A DNA stretch of 64,000 nt. Origin: Geminocystis herdmanii PCC 6308. GTDB taxonomy: Bacteria; Cyanobacteriota; Cyanobacteriia; Cyanobacteriales; Cyanobacteriaceae. The translations under genes were made by a program, and so were the position numbers. The notes under the pieces were generated by a model. The model was not told where the DNA came from and ran no database searches. It saw only the letters and a program-made list of their open reading frames with translations. Within the stretch, counting starts at the first letter, position 1; each line of letters opens with the position of its first letter. Positions 17,863-26,325 of the stretch are shown here, in pieces. The stretch is taken from NCBI RefSeq assembly GCF_000332235.1, contig NZ_CM001775.1, positions 3,252,231-3,316,230 of the forward strand, read 5' to 3'.

Positions 17863-19461
17863 ATGTTTCAAGAATATTGGTTTAATCTTTCTCCTCCCAT
17901 TCAATCTATTCTTTTTCACTTAGGATTTTTAAGTATCGGATTTATAGTTATTTATCTTATTTTATTTTTTATTTTACGTCCTCTCTTTCGTCAGTTAGAA
18001 CAAGATATTGCTTTAGTGACTCTCAATGTATCGGGGTATCCTCTTCTAAGTATATTTACAGTACTTAATCTTAAATTCACTTTGAGAGATTTGGAGTTGG
18101 TAGAAGATAAAAATATCCTGCAAACTATCCTCACGGTGACGGTAATTATTATTGTTAGTTATTGGTTGGTATCACTTTTAAAGCAAGTAATTATCTACTA
18201 TCTCAAACAATATACTCAACAAACAGAAGTGATGTGGGATGATGTTTTATTACCTTTGGTAGAAGCTGTTATTCCTGTTATTATCTTTTTATTGGGTGGT
18301 GTTTTCTCTTTAAAAACCTTTGGGGTGGATTTAACGGGAATTTGGGTGACATTGGGAGGGGCTACTTTTATTATTGGTTTTGCCTTAAAAGATATTCTCG
18401 CTAATTTTTTTAGTGGTATCGTGTTGTTGATTGATACTCCTTTTCAATTTGGAGATGTTTTACGATTGGAAGATGGCTCGATCGGAATGTTATCTCGTAT
18501 CGGTGTGAGGGTGACACAAATTTATTTATTTGATAGTCATTGTGATGTTTATATCCCTAATAGTATCTTACAAAATCAAAATATTACTAATTTAAGTCGT
18601 CCTACTTCTTATTTTTACTATTCCAGTACTTTAGAAATTCCTGCTTCTGAATATGAGTTGGAATATCTGCAAAAAATCATTACTGAAGTTGTCCTTGCTC
18701 ATCCTGATACTTTAGCTAATATTGAACAAAAATTGAGTTTGATCGATCGATACTACCTAGATAATGAATCTTCTGTTCATGGGAAGCAACAACAGGAAAT
18801 CGGGAAATTAAGACTATTAGCGGAACAACAAGTTAACGAAAAACTAGAGGAAATCGAATATTCTTTAGAAGCCTTAGTGGTGACATTACAATTCGCCGAA
18901 AAGGGTGGTTTAACCTCTGAAGAAATTGCTAATATTATCCAAGAATATCAACAAGTTCTTTCTTTAATCGGTTTTAATATTACGGAGGGAGATCAAGACA
19001 TCTTTCTTAATGAATTTATCGAGTCTCAAGACTCAGAAGCCTTAATCGAGTTAGTTAAACAATGGTATCGTCTTTGGTTAAAAGACCCTAATTTGCAAGA
19101 AGAAGACCTTTATTTGATCCCCCAAGAATGGGATCGCAAAATTAATTTAATCAAAAAAAGAACCTATCGTTTATACCAAAAAATTATTAACCCTCAATTA
19201 GAAGAAACTCGATTAGATGATTATGTATTGGAATTGAGCGATTGGTTTAAGTCGAAATTTAAAGAAAGAAAAAAATGGCAAGACCCCCAAATTTGGATCA
19301 CTGCATTAAATCATGATGAGGGTTTTCTGTATTATGAGTTTAAACTTAATTTTTTTGTGGATGATATTAAATTAGAATATGGCAAGAGGGGCGATCGAAT
19401 CAGTAGTCAAATTTATCAAGAAATACTTAGGATCATCAAACCCTCCATAAATCCTCAATAA
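17863..19461 (+). CDS. MscS-family mechanosensitive ion channel
   Basis: Channel that opens under membrane tension, releasing solutes on hypo-osmotic shock. The 532-residue protein has about four N-terminal membrane helices (15-40, 85-110, 120-145, 155-185). The last carries the glycine-rich pore-lining sequence WVTLGGATFIIGFALKDILANF. The MscS beta-domain follows (FQFGDVLRLEDGSIGMLSRIGVRVTQI and the conserved YIPNSIL). A long charged C-terminal domain (about 275-530) with helical segments is unlike E. coli MscS (286 residues) and may be regulatory. No Shine-Dalgarno is visible because a heptamer array lies directly upstream. Confidence 0.9.
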   Translation: MFQEYWFNLSPPIQSILFHLGFLSIGFIVIYLILFFILRPLFRQLEQDIALVTLNVSGYPLLSIFTVLNLKFTLRDLELVEDKNILQTILTVTVIIIVSYWLVSLLKQVIIYYLKQYTQQTEVMWDDVLLPLVEAVIPVIIFLLGGVFSLKTFGVDLTGIWVTLGGATFIIGFALKDILANFFSGIVLLIDTPFQFGDVLRLEDGSIGMLSRIGVRVTQIYLFDSHCDVYIPNSILQNQNITNLSRPTSYFYYSSTLEIPASEYELEYLQKIITEVVLAHPDTLANIEQKLSLIDRYYLDNESSVHGKQQQEIGKLRLLAEQQVNEKLEEIEYSLEALVVTLQFAEKGGLTSEEIANIIQEYQQVLSLIGFNITEGDQDIFLNEFIESQDSEALIELVKQWYRLWLKDPNLQEEDLYLIPQEWDRKINLIKKRTYRLYQKIINPQLEETRLDDYVLELSDWFKSKFKERKKWQDPQIWITALNHDEGFLYYEFKLNFFVDDIKLEYGKRGDRISSQIYQEILRIIKPSINPQ

Positions 19462-19711
19462 AAATTTTTAATAAATAATATTTATTTTTGATGTTTTCTC
19501 TGTATAAATACTCAACAAAAATAATTATTTATAAGATGTTTAAAGTTTAGCAAACTTTTGTTAAAAAAAATACCCTTTTTGTCATGAATCCCGTTAAAAT
19601 TAAAGAAAGATAAAAAAATCATTAAGAAAAGTAAACATTAAAAAATTCTTTTATAAACTTAAAAATTAAGAATCTTAAATCAACATAATTTAGATAAAAG
19701 GAAATAATAAG

Positions 19712-20548
19712 ATGCTGGTAAATAACTACAATACTGATATTAAAGCTCAATACGGTCAAGGGGAAAGAGATTTTCCTAAAATGCAGTTGAGAAGAATTGA
19801 TTTAAGAAATAGTAACTTAAAAGGCATTAATCTACAAGGTTCTGATCTAAGTTATGCTGATTTAAGAGATACTGATTTGAGCAATGCTAATTTAAGCCAT
19901 TGTTACTTAAATGAGGCTAATTTAAGTGGTGCGAATTTAACAGGGGCGAATTTAACAGGTGCTTATCTCATCAAAGCCTATTTAACTAAAACGAGTTTTA
20001 AAAAAGCTATTCTTAAAGAAACCTATTTTACGGGGAGTTTCCTCACCAAAGCTAATTTCATGAAAGCCGATTTATCAGGAGCTTTTTTGAATGGAGCTCA
20101 CTTAAATGGTGCTATTTTTCAGGGGGCATCATACGACAATACTACTCGGTTCGATCGATGTTTTGATCCTGCTACCCTAGGGATGACTTTACTTTCATCT
20201 TTTCAAGCATCCGCCAGTAAAAAAATTACTATTGCCCAAGTTATTAGTAATTTTGAATCGATCGCCAGTATCACAGGTTGTTATTTAGGTGGCATGATAA
20301 CCGCTAAAAACTTTAACGAAAGTCGTCCTGACATCGAATGGCTACAACAATTTTCTATGGATAGACAAGGAAAAATAAGTTTTACAGGTACATTAAACCA
20401 TCAAGCCACCATGATGCAATTAAAATGGTTAGAAAAATGGACTAACGCTTTCATCAAAAAAAGCTCTATCATTATTCAAGATTTACCTAATATCATTGAA
20501 GAAAAACACTTAACCGTTGATTATTTAATTAAAAATAATGTAGCGTAA
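19712..20548 (+). CDS. Pentapeptide-repeat protein
   Basis: 278 residues. About residues 24-140 are A(D/N)Lxx pentapeptide repeats (for example LSYADLRDTDLSNANLSHC), which fold as a right-handed square beta-helix. The C-terminal half (about 150-278) has no repeat and resembles no domain I know; it ends in a helical stretch. Many cyanobacterial proteins have this layout, mostly of unknown function. No signal peptide is seen. An A+T-rich leader of about 250 bp lies upstream, and AGGAAATAA before the ATG could serve as ribosome site. Confidence 0.85.
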   Translation: MLVNNYNTDIKAQYGQGERDFPKMQLRRIDLRNSNLKGINLQGSDLSYADLRDTDLSNANLSHCYLNEANLSGANLTGANLTGAYLIKAYLTKTSFKKAILKETYFTGSFLTKANFMKADLSGAFLNGAHLNGAIFQGASYDNTTRFDRCFDPATLGMTLLSSFQASASKKITIAQVISNFESIASITGCYLGGMITAKNFNESRPDIEWLQQFSMDRQGKISFTGTLNHQATMMQLKWLEKWTNAFIKKSSIIIQDLPNIIEEKHLTVDYLIKNNVA

Positions 20549-20970
20549 AATTGATTAATGAATAATAGACATCAATTTTCGCAGGTTGGGGGATTGGGGA
20601 ATTGGGGGATTGAGGATATTTCCCCCTAACACCCTAACAGCCTAACATTCGAGACATTATCTGACTTGCCAACTATTTTTTCGCTCACCCTACCCCAAAT
20701 GTGATCGATGTCTAATAAGTAAGAAGTTGTTTTAAAAATTTCTGATCCCCCTCAATCCCTCTTAAAAGTGTTTTATGGATTAAACAACCGTTAAATTATA
20801 CACCATAATTCCCTATTTTTTAATATTAATAATTGTTAAGTATTAATTGTATAGAAATGTTGAAGAAATAAGATTAAAAACAAAAAAAATGGTTACAATA
20901 AAAGTAGAAAAAAAATTTTTTGTCAATTAATTAAATAATTTAGAATAAACTTGAGAGGATAAAAAACCAG
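20549..20970. other. Intergenic region upstream of the PAP-type cluster
   Basis: About 420 bp with no gene. The first part is a repeat-rich block (20566-20714) with TAGACATC ends; the second part is AT-rich and should hold the promoter and leader of the following cluster, since GAGAGGA (about 20952-20958) precedes the ATG. No clear -35/-10 pair could be chosen. Confidence 0.5.
20566..20714. mobile_element. Possible small inverted-repeat element (149 bp) with octamer arrays inside
   Basis: Ends TAGACATC and GATGTCTA form an 8-bp inverted repeat identical to one end of MITE B, with TA at each edge. Inside are an 8-bp array (TTGGGGGA, TTGGGGAA, TTGGGGGA, TTGAGGAT at 20586-20617) and a second one (CCCTAACA twice, GCCTAACA at 20624-20647). 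TA-flanked ends suggest an IS630/mariner-type non-autonomous element, but the repeat is short. Confidence 0.4.
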
Positions 20971-21687
20971 ATGACTTTTACACCCACAAAATCAAGTCGT
21001 ACTGTAGAAAAAATTTCCCAAAATCTTTGGAAAAATAAGTATCCCAAAAAACATGATCATTATACTTTAGAAGATTTCTTTTACTTTGATACCGCAAACG
21101 GTAATATTACCGACTGGAATGAGTCTCGTAACGTTCTTGTAACTGAAGATTTTATCGTAGGTTTAATCGAAGGTTTAGAAGAAGAAGTTGGTTCTGCTTC
21201 TAGCGTGGTTATGTATAATATCGGTCGTGAATGGGGTATTCGAGATGCGGAATTTTTTGAACAATGGTTTCAAAAAGAATATGAGTATCCCAAAGATGTT
21301 CACAACATGAACTTATTATACGTTCTCGAAGCGTGGTGGTGGCCTTTTACTACTCAAGGATGGGGTAACTGGGATGTGGATTTGAGTGAACAAAAAAACG
21401 GCTTTATGTTTGTTAATATTTTTGACTCCGCCGTTGCTCGTACTTTAGGAGATGTAGGGAAACCTGTATGTCATATTTACGCTGGTTTAATGGCAGGTTT
21501 TTTCAGTCGTTTTATTAATAAACAACTTAACTGCATTGAGATTCAATGTTACTCTATGGGAGAAACCTATTGTAAATTTTTGTTGGGAAAACAAGATCGC
21601 ATCGATGCAGCTACTTTCTGGCAAAACGAGGGCGCAGGTGCAAAAGATATTCAGAAAAAACTCGTTAACGGAGAGTATCTCAAATGA
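20971..21687 (+). CDS. V4R-domain protein, Slr0144-like (PSII assembly cluster)
   Basis: 238 residues. The C-terminal half (about 135-215) is a V4R (4-vinyl reductase) domain with the pattern CHIYAGLMAGFF...IQCYSMGETYCKFLLG, including its cysteines; such domains are thought to bind small tetrapyrrole-like or hydrocarbon ligands. It is first in a cluster whose order matches Synechocystis slr0144-slr0151, the PAP operon reported to aid photosystem II assembly. Its stop overlaps the next start by ATGA, so translation is coupled. No membrane segment is seen. Chlorophyll-intermediate binding is inference. Confidence 0.85.
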   Translation: MTFTPTKSSRTVEKISQNLWKNKYPKKHDHYTLEDFFYFDTANGNITDWNESRNVLVTEDFIVGLIEGLEEEVGSASSVVMYNIGREWGIRDAEFFEQWFQKEYEYPKDVHNMNLLYVLEAWWWPFTTQGWGNWDVDLSEQKNGFMFVNIFDSAVARTLGDVGKPVCHIYAGLMAGFFSRFINKQLNCIEIQCYSMGETYCKFLLGKQDRIDAATFWQNEGAGAKDIQKKLVNGEYLK

Positions 21688-22106
21688 TTCTTTCACAAAC
21701 CATTACCGTAGAAGATTTTTTTCAAAGGGCTAATTGGCAAGGATTAAAGTTAGTTACTATCCCTGAAGAATCTAGGTTTCAAGAGGAAGTGGTAGAAGAT
21801 ACTTTTACACCTACTTTTGATTTGACAGTACAAGATTTTTTTCAACAGGCTAATTGGCAAGGGGTAGTTAAAACCAAATTTGTTCAGTTTTCTACATCCT
21901 CTGATTCATCCTCTTCTGTTTCAGTAGTTCCGCCTAATTATTCTCTCACTATGTCCGTAGGGGAATTTTTCCAAAGAATGCCATGGACTGGACAAATAAA
22001 TTACAAGAAGGGATCGATCGCATCCTTACCCCAAGTTTCTCCGTCAAATACTTTTAGCTCGACGGTTGAACCTTTGAATGTTAATGATTTATCGGATTTA
22101 CTTTAA
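21684..22106 (+). CDS. Slr0145-like protein with three FFQ-W motifs
   Basis: 140 residues with no known domain. It repeats one short motif three times: VEDFFQRANWQG (near residue 9), VQDFFQQANWQG (near 49) and VGEFFQRMPWTG (near 92). The segments between are low-complexity and rich in S, T, P and V. This suggests three docking motifs on a flexible chain, which could tether several copies of one partner. The start overlaps the upstream stop by 4 bp, and the next gene starts 9 bp downstream. Its position as the second gene matches slr0145 of the PAP operon. Confidence 0.75.
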   Translation: MILSQTITVEDFFQRANWQGLKLVTIPEESRFQEEVVEDTFTPTFDLTVQDFFQQANWQGVVKTKFVQFSTSSDSSSSVSVVPPNYSLTMSVGEFFQRMPWTGQINYKKGSIASLPQVSPSNTFSSTVEPLNVNDLSDLL

Positions 22107-22115
22107 AGAAAAACT

Positions 22116-22592
22116 ATGTACCCAGAATTACAAGCATTAATTCACGAAGCTGAACATCAGTATTTACAGGCGGATAATTTACATAAATTAACTCAGGAAG
22201 TTTCTACCTTAAAAGATAGACTGACAGCTTACAAAATACTGAGAGATCAAGAAATTAGTATTTTTCAAGAGGTAGCTGATAAGGCAGTAAAAAAATTACC
22301 CGAAGAAAATACCAAAAAGATAGAAACTGCCCTCCGTCATTGGTTATTAATTACTCGGTATTGCGGTATGGCAATGTTACTTAATAATCCAGACTTTTTA
22401 GAGCATCGTTTATTGGAATGGTTAACAGATGTAGTTCAAGCTCATGATTCTCAGGCTATTTCTTCTACTATATATTCTCTATTAATGGTGAAATTAGGTG
22501 AAGAATTATCGGAGGCTGGATTACAACAGATTCAACCTTTTTTAACTCAAGCAAATGATTATTTAAGCAATATTCCCGTTATTAGTGTTTAA
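22116..22592 (+). CDS. Phycobiliprotein-like (globin-fold) protein, Slr0146-like
   Basis: 158 residues, nearly all helical. The segment TALRHWLLITRYCGMAMLLNNPDFLEH lines up with the helix that holds the bilin cysteine in phycobiliproteins, but the cysteine position is alanine here, so covalent bilin binding there is unlikely. It is a paralogue of the gene at 23924. It sits 9 bp after the upstream gene and 36 bp before the next. The function in PSII assembly is known only for the operon as a whole. Confidence 0.7.
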   Translation: MYPELQALIHEAEHQYLQADNLHKLTQEVSTLKDRLTAYKILRDQEISIFQEVADKAVKKLPEENTKKIETALRHWLLITRYCGMAMLLNNPDFLEHRLLEWLTDVVQAHDSQAISSTIYSLLMVKLGEELSEAGLQQIQPFLTQANDYLSNIPVISV

Positions 22593-22628
22593 CTTACTAA
22601 AAAATATCCAAGAAATGAGGAAAAATAG

Positions 22629-23297
22629 ATGATTTCAGTGGCAGATTTAGTTCAAGACAAAGCCCTTAAAGGCAATTATTTTGCTCCAGAGGCTTATGTG
22701 CAGGGGGATTTTGAGTTAGGATTACTCGAAACCCGTTTAGGCTCAAGATTAATTGCATTACCTGAAGTTTTTTTACAGGGGGTTTATGCTGGTTTAGATG
22801 AGGAAATTGGACAAGCGACAGGTATCGTTTTATATAACTGTGGGCGTTGGTGGGGTAAAAGTTTTTACCGCCGTTTTCTGCAAGAGGTAAGCGAATATTA
22901 TGAAATGCCTTTAGCTGAGATGGAGATGGCACAGTTTTTAAGTTGTTTAAAACAGTGTTGGAAAACTCACGGTTGGGGAGTAATTAATTTTAATTTTGAT
23001 TACTATTCTCAAGGTTTTATTGTGGCGACTACGGTTAATTCTCCTTTTGCTCAAGCGGCACCCCAAGATAAGGGTTTTTCTTGTCAACCCGAAGCGGGTA
23101 TTTTAAGTTCTTTTTTCAGTCAATTAACGGGAGAAGACCTTGTTTGTGTTCAAACCAGTTGCGAATCTTTAGGCGCACAGAATAATACTTTTATTCTGGG
23201 TTTAAATGAGCGATTGATCTTAGCTAAAACTTTATCAGAAGAAGGTCATGATCATGGTACTATCCTCGATCGAATTTTAAAAGATTCTGATTCTTAA
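22629..23297 (+). CDS. Second V4R-domain protein, Slr0147-like
   Basis: 222 residues, a diverged paralogue of the gene at 20971: both share GLDEEIGQATGIVLYNCGRWWGKSFY-like and WGVINFNF-like blocks. The C-terminal V4R segment (about 145-205) reads GILSSFFSQLTGEDLVCVQTSCESLGAQNNTFILG. It keeps cysteines near the start but has asparagine and threonine where the first protein has CKF. The two may form a heterodimer; that is inference. Same strand and spacing as the other cluster genes. Confidence 0.8.
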   Translation: MISVADLVQDKALKGNYFAPEAYVQGDFELGLLETRLGSRLIALPEVFLQGVYAGLDEEIGQATGIVLYNCGRWWGKSFYRRFLQEVSEYYEMPLAEMEMAQFLSCLKQCWKTHGWGVINFNFDYYSQGFIVATTVNSPFAQAAPQDKGFSCQPEAGILSSFFSQLTGEDLVCVQTSCESLGAQNNTFILGLNERLILAKTLSEEGHDHGTILDRILKDSDS

Positions 23298-23401
23298 AGT
23301 TAACTTTAATTATTGTTACTAATCCTAGCTATGTTTTATTTTCCATAACATTTAAGCTAATCTAAAATTAGACTATTAAACATATTTAGAGAAATAAGAT
23401 A

Positions 23402-23887
23402 GTGGCTAAACTCATCAAACTTGATCCTCTCGGTACAGAAACAGCGATAAAAACCAATGATAATCTTTTATCAGGGTTACTAAAAAATCAACTTAACGTC
23501 ATGCAGGAGTGTGGCGGTAGGGGAATGTGTTCAACCTGTCATATTTATGTAAAAGCAGGAATGGAGAGTTTATCTCCTCTTAATCGGCGGGAAAAACGCA
23601 CTTTAGAAGTGATTACTACTTGTAAACTTAATTCCCGTTTAGCTTGTCAAGCTAGGGTGATTGGTGAAGGGGTAGTGGTGGAGTTACCAGCTGGGATGTA
23701 TTTGAGTGAGATTGATGATATTGAGGAGTTGATTGGTAGGAGAGCGCAACAAAACATTTTACACCCCATATCAGGAAAAATTTTAGTACAAGAAGGAAAG
23801 TTGATCACTCGATCGATGATTAGTCAATTAGAGAATACTAAAGGGGAAGTATCCCAATATTTAGCTAATACCAGTGACGCAGTTTAA
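23402..23887 (+). CDS. [2Fe-2S] ferredoxin with C-terminal extension, Slr0148-like
   Basis: Electron carrier of 161 residues starting at GTG (23402). Cluster ligands follow the C-x5-C-x2-C pattern: C37, C43 and C46 in ECGGRGMCSTC, with the fourth at C82 in RLACQ. This spacing is adrenodoxin-like, not the plant-type C-x4-C-x2-C of photosynthetic ferredoxin. Residues beyond about 105 form a charged helical extension of unknown role. In the reference operon a second ferredoxin gene (slr0150, petF) follows two genes later; here it is absent. Confidence 0.88.
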   Translation: MAKLIKLDPLGTETAIKTNDNLLSGLLKNQLNVMQECGGRGMCSTCHIYVKAGMESLSPLNRREKRTLEVITTCKLNSRLACQARVIGEGVVVELPAGMYLSEIDDIEELIGRRAQQNILHPISGKILVQEGKLITRSMISQLENTKGEVSQYLANTSDAV

Positions 23888-23923
23888 TTTTTTATTCAAT
23901 TTAGTATATAAGGATTTATCACA

Positions 23924-24376
23924 ATGTTAAAACAATTTGGAGATTTGACTTTAGAAGCGGATGGTCGTTATGCCCAAGATTATGAGTTAAAATTCTTAGA
24001 AGATTACTTAGAATCTCAGGAAATCAGACTGAGCGCTTATACTAAAATCAGAGATAATGCTGACGAGATTATCGAAGCGGTAAGAGTCGGGAAACAAAAA
24101 CGTAACCCCGAATTTAAGGATTATTATGTCACCTGTAAACGGGATTTAATCGATTTAGTACGTTATTGTGCGGCGGCTTTGTTATTTGATGATATGGAAA
24201 GATTGCGCACAAATATGTTGCTGTGGTTTCAAACTATTTCCCGTGCCTATAATTTTGAGAATGACAATATTGATACCTATGAGGTTTTACTGAATGTTAT
24301 TCCTAATTTTTTAACCCCAGAAGAAGCTAAATTAGCCCTTCCTATTTTTGAGCTTAATTGTGCGGTTTTAGTCTAA
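23924..24376 (+). CDS. Phycobiliprotein-like protein keeping the bilin-site CxRD motif, Slr0149-like
   Basis: 150 residues, all-helical. VTCKRDLIDLVRYCAAALL at about 69-87 matches the phycobiliprotein chromophore helix: C71 with R73 and D74 forms C-x-R-D, the signature at the bilin attachment cysteine of phycocyanin and allophycocyanin. Its paralogue at 22116 lacks that cysteine. Whether a bilin is bound is unknown. It is shorter than true phycobilisome subunits (~160-175) and lies far from any cpc/apc gene in this window. Confidence 0.75.
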   Translation: MLKQFGDLTLEADGRYAQDYELKFLEDYLESQEIRLSAYTKIRDNADEIIEAVRVGKQKRNPEFKDYYVTCKRDLIDLVRYCAAALLFDDMERLRTNMLLWFQTISRAYNFENDNIDTYEVLLNVIPNFLTPEEAKLALPIFELNCAVLV

Positions 24377-24486
24377 GTATTTATATTATGTAAAAGCTAA
24401 AATATTTAATATCAATGACAATATTTTACTTTTACTTTTTATTTTATTTGAAAATGTTTTAGATTTGGAGTAATTATTTTTATATT

Positions 24487-25254
24487 ATGGAAAAACAACA
24501 AGATATTATCGGTATTTCAGGAGCAGTTATTTCGGGAATAGGTGCAATTGTGACTGTGGCTACTGGGAATTTTTCGATCGCACCTATTCCTTTAGCCATA
24601 GGAATAGGTTGTAACGTTTTTAGTCGTAAACAGTCAAATGATAGTTTAGTGGAGGCTTATAATAAACAAGAACAAACTATTAATGAGTTAATTCAAAAAT
24701 TAGAGAAAAATCATCAAGAATTAACAGAAAAATTAGTCCAAAATAAAGGGGAGTTAGGCACAAGTATTGAAAAATTACAGCAATCCTTAAATACTAATTT
24801 ACAGGCACAAAAAGAATTTCTTAATGGAGAAATTCAGCGAATTGATTTACAACATCAAAACTTAAATAATGTCGTTACAGATATTAAAGAAATAGAAAAT
24901 CTATCTCAAGAGTTGAGAGTTAAACCTGATTCTGCGGATTTCTTCTATCAAAGAGGTATCGGTTACGAAAAATTAGGTAATCAAAATGGTGCGATCGAAG
25001 ATTACAGCGAAGCTATTAAAAAAGATGGTAATTTTGCGAAAGCCTACCATAAAAGAGGAGTGCTTTATTTAGACACGGGTTTAAAACAAAAAGCCGTTGA
25101 TGATTTAAGAAAAGCCGCTTTACTTTATTTTGAGCAAGGAGACATCGACAGTTACCATCAAGCCAGAGAAATGAGTCGCAATATTCATGAATTACGCTCT
25201 GACGGTAACGGAAATACTCAAGAAATGCTTTTAGGAAAACAGTTATTTCCTTAA
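24487..25254 (+). CDS. TPR protein, Slr0151-like (PSII repair)
   Basis: 255 residues. An N-terminal hydrophobic region (about 7-45, rich in G, I, A) may anchor it in the membrane; a coiled coil spans about 55-140; two TPR units lie near 149-216 (DFFYQRGIGYEKLGNQNGAIEDY and AYHKRGVLYLDTGLKQKAVDDL). In Synechocystis, Slr0151 is a thylakoid TPR protein linked to PSII repair. The gene follows the cluster after 110 bp, so it may have its own promoter. The slr0150 and slr0152 genes found in the reference order are not present here. Confidence 0.8.
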   Translation: MEKQQDIIGISGAVISGIGAIVTVATGNFSIAPIPLAIGIGCNVFSRKQSNDSLVEAYNKQEQTINELIQKLEKNHQELTEKLVQNKGELGTSIEKLQQSLNTNLQAQKEFLNGEIQRIDLQHQNLNNVVTDIKEIENLSQELRVKPDSADFFYQRGIGYEKLGNQNGAIEDYSEAIKKDGNFAKAYHKRGVLYLDTGLKQKAVDDLRKAALLYFEQGDIDSYHQAREMSRNIHELRSDGNGNTQEMLLGKQLFP

Positions 25255-25311
25255 TTAAGGGTTGCTGAAAAAGTCTTTTGTAACCCTCACTCCTCTCCTA
25301 TAGGAGAGGAG
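25254..25311. terminator. Two hairpins between convergent genes
   Basis: AGGGTT...AACCCT (about 25258-25286) is followed by a perfect 22-bp palindrome (25290-25311; arms CTCCTCTCCTA and TAGGAGAGGAG). They lie between the convergent TPR and dapB genes and could stop transcription from both sides. The first hairpin belongs to a dispersed repeat (AGGGTTGCTGAAAAAGT...) that recurs at 60372-60398. Confidence 0.55.
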
Positions 25312-25321
25312 AATAATATAT

Positions 25322-26149
25322 TTATAAGATTTTTTCTAAACCGTAAACGAGAGATTTTAAATCGACAATTTTACGAATAGATAACAATACCCCCGGCATA
25401 TAACACGATCGATCGCTGGTATCATGACGGAGGGTATAAATTTGTCCAGTAGCACCAAAAATCACCTCTTGATGGGCAATCAATCCGGGTAGTCTCACAC
25501 TATGGATTCTAATATTATCACCGCAAATACTGCCCCTCGCCCCTGCTAAATTCTCGGTTTCCTTCACTAATTGAGGATTATAGCTTTTTCCTAAATCCGA
25601 TAACATCTCCGCCGTTTTAATGGCTGTGCCACTAGGCGCATCGGCTTTTTGATTATGATGTAATTCGATAATTTCTACATGATCAAAATATTGTGCCGCT
25701 TGAATCGCTGCCTGTTGCATTAAGACAATACCAATGGAAAAATTCGGAATAATTAAGACTCCCGTAGTGGCTTTATCGGCAAAATCTGCTAAGTCTTGGA
25801 TTTGTTCGGGGGATAGTCCAGTTGTACCAACTACGGGACGAACACCATAGGCGATCGCACTACGGACATTTTCATAAACGCTATCAGGGTGAGTAAAATC
25901 CACCATTACCCCTTGTATTTTGTGTTGGGTAGCCAAAACAAGCACACTTTGCAAATCGTTAAGGATAGGAATTTCTAACTCTCCACATCCTGCCACTTCT
26001 CCCACATCCTGCCCTAATAAAGCAGGATTTTGATCTACTGCTCCCACTAACATCATATCCTTAGAAGATGCGATGGCTTTAATGACTTCTTTGCCCATTT
26101 TTCCCCCCGCACCATTGACGACTACGGGAATTAAATTATCTTGACTCAT
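25322..26149 (-). CDS. dapB: 4-hydroxy-tetrahydrodipicolinate reductase
   Basis: NAD(P)H-dependent reductase of lysine and diaminopimelate synthesis. 275 residues: nucleotide-binding [12 protein letters not shown] at the N-terminus, the conserved catalytic [15 protein letters not shown] block, and the GTTGLS loop. The length is standard. The ATG start at 26149 has no strong ribosome site, and a heptamer array (26159-26200) lies just upstream. Confidence 0.97.
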   Translation of the reverse strand: MSQDNLIPVVVNGAGGKMGKEVIKAIASSKDMMLVGAVDQNPALLGQDVGEVAGCGELEIPILNDLQSVLVLATQHKIQGVMVDFTHPDSVYENVRSAIAYGVRPVVGTTGLSPEQIQDLADFADKATTGVLIIPNFSIGIVLMQQAAIQAAQYFDHVEIIELHHNQKADAPSGTAIKTAEMLSDLGKSYNPQLVKETENLAGARGSICGDNIRIHSVRLPGLIAHQEVIFGATGQIYTLRHDTSDRSCYMPGVLLSIRKIVDLKSLVYGLEKIL

Positions 26150-26158
26150 ATAAAAATA

Positions 26159-26200
26159 GTGAATAATGAATGATGAATAATGAATAGTGAATAGTGAAAT
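26159..26200. repeat. Heptamer array, six units, upstream of dapB
   Basis: GTGAATA, ATGAATG, ATGAATA, ATGAATA, GTGAATA, GTGAAAT in register, starting 9 bp from the dapB start codon. Confidence 0.75.
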
Positions 26201-26227
26201 TCACTTTTTGACGGTAATAAGACTTTG

Positions 26228-26253
26228 AGATTGCTTCGTGCCTCGCAATGACA
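26228..26253 (+). repeat. Dispersed repeat AGATTGCTTCGT..CCTCGCAATGAC, copy 2
   Basis: Matches 6343-6370 with a single-base change in the loop region. It lies between dapB and ruvC. Confidence 0.7.
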
Positions 26254-26325
26254 AAAAGAATTGAGAATTGAGAGAAATTTTAAAATTACTTTTTACTTAA
26301 ATTATTGTCGATCGAGGTAGTGCTG

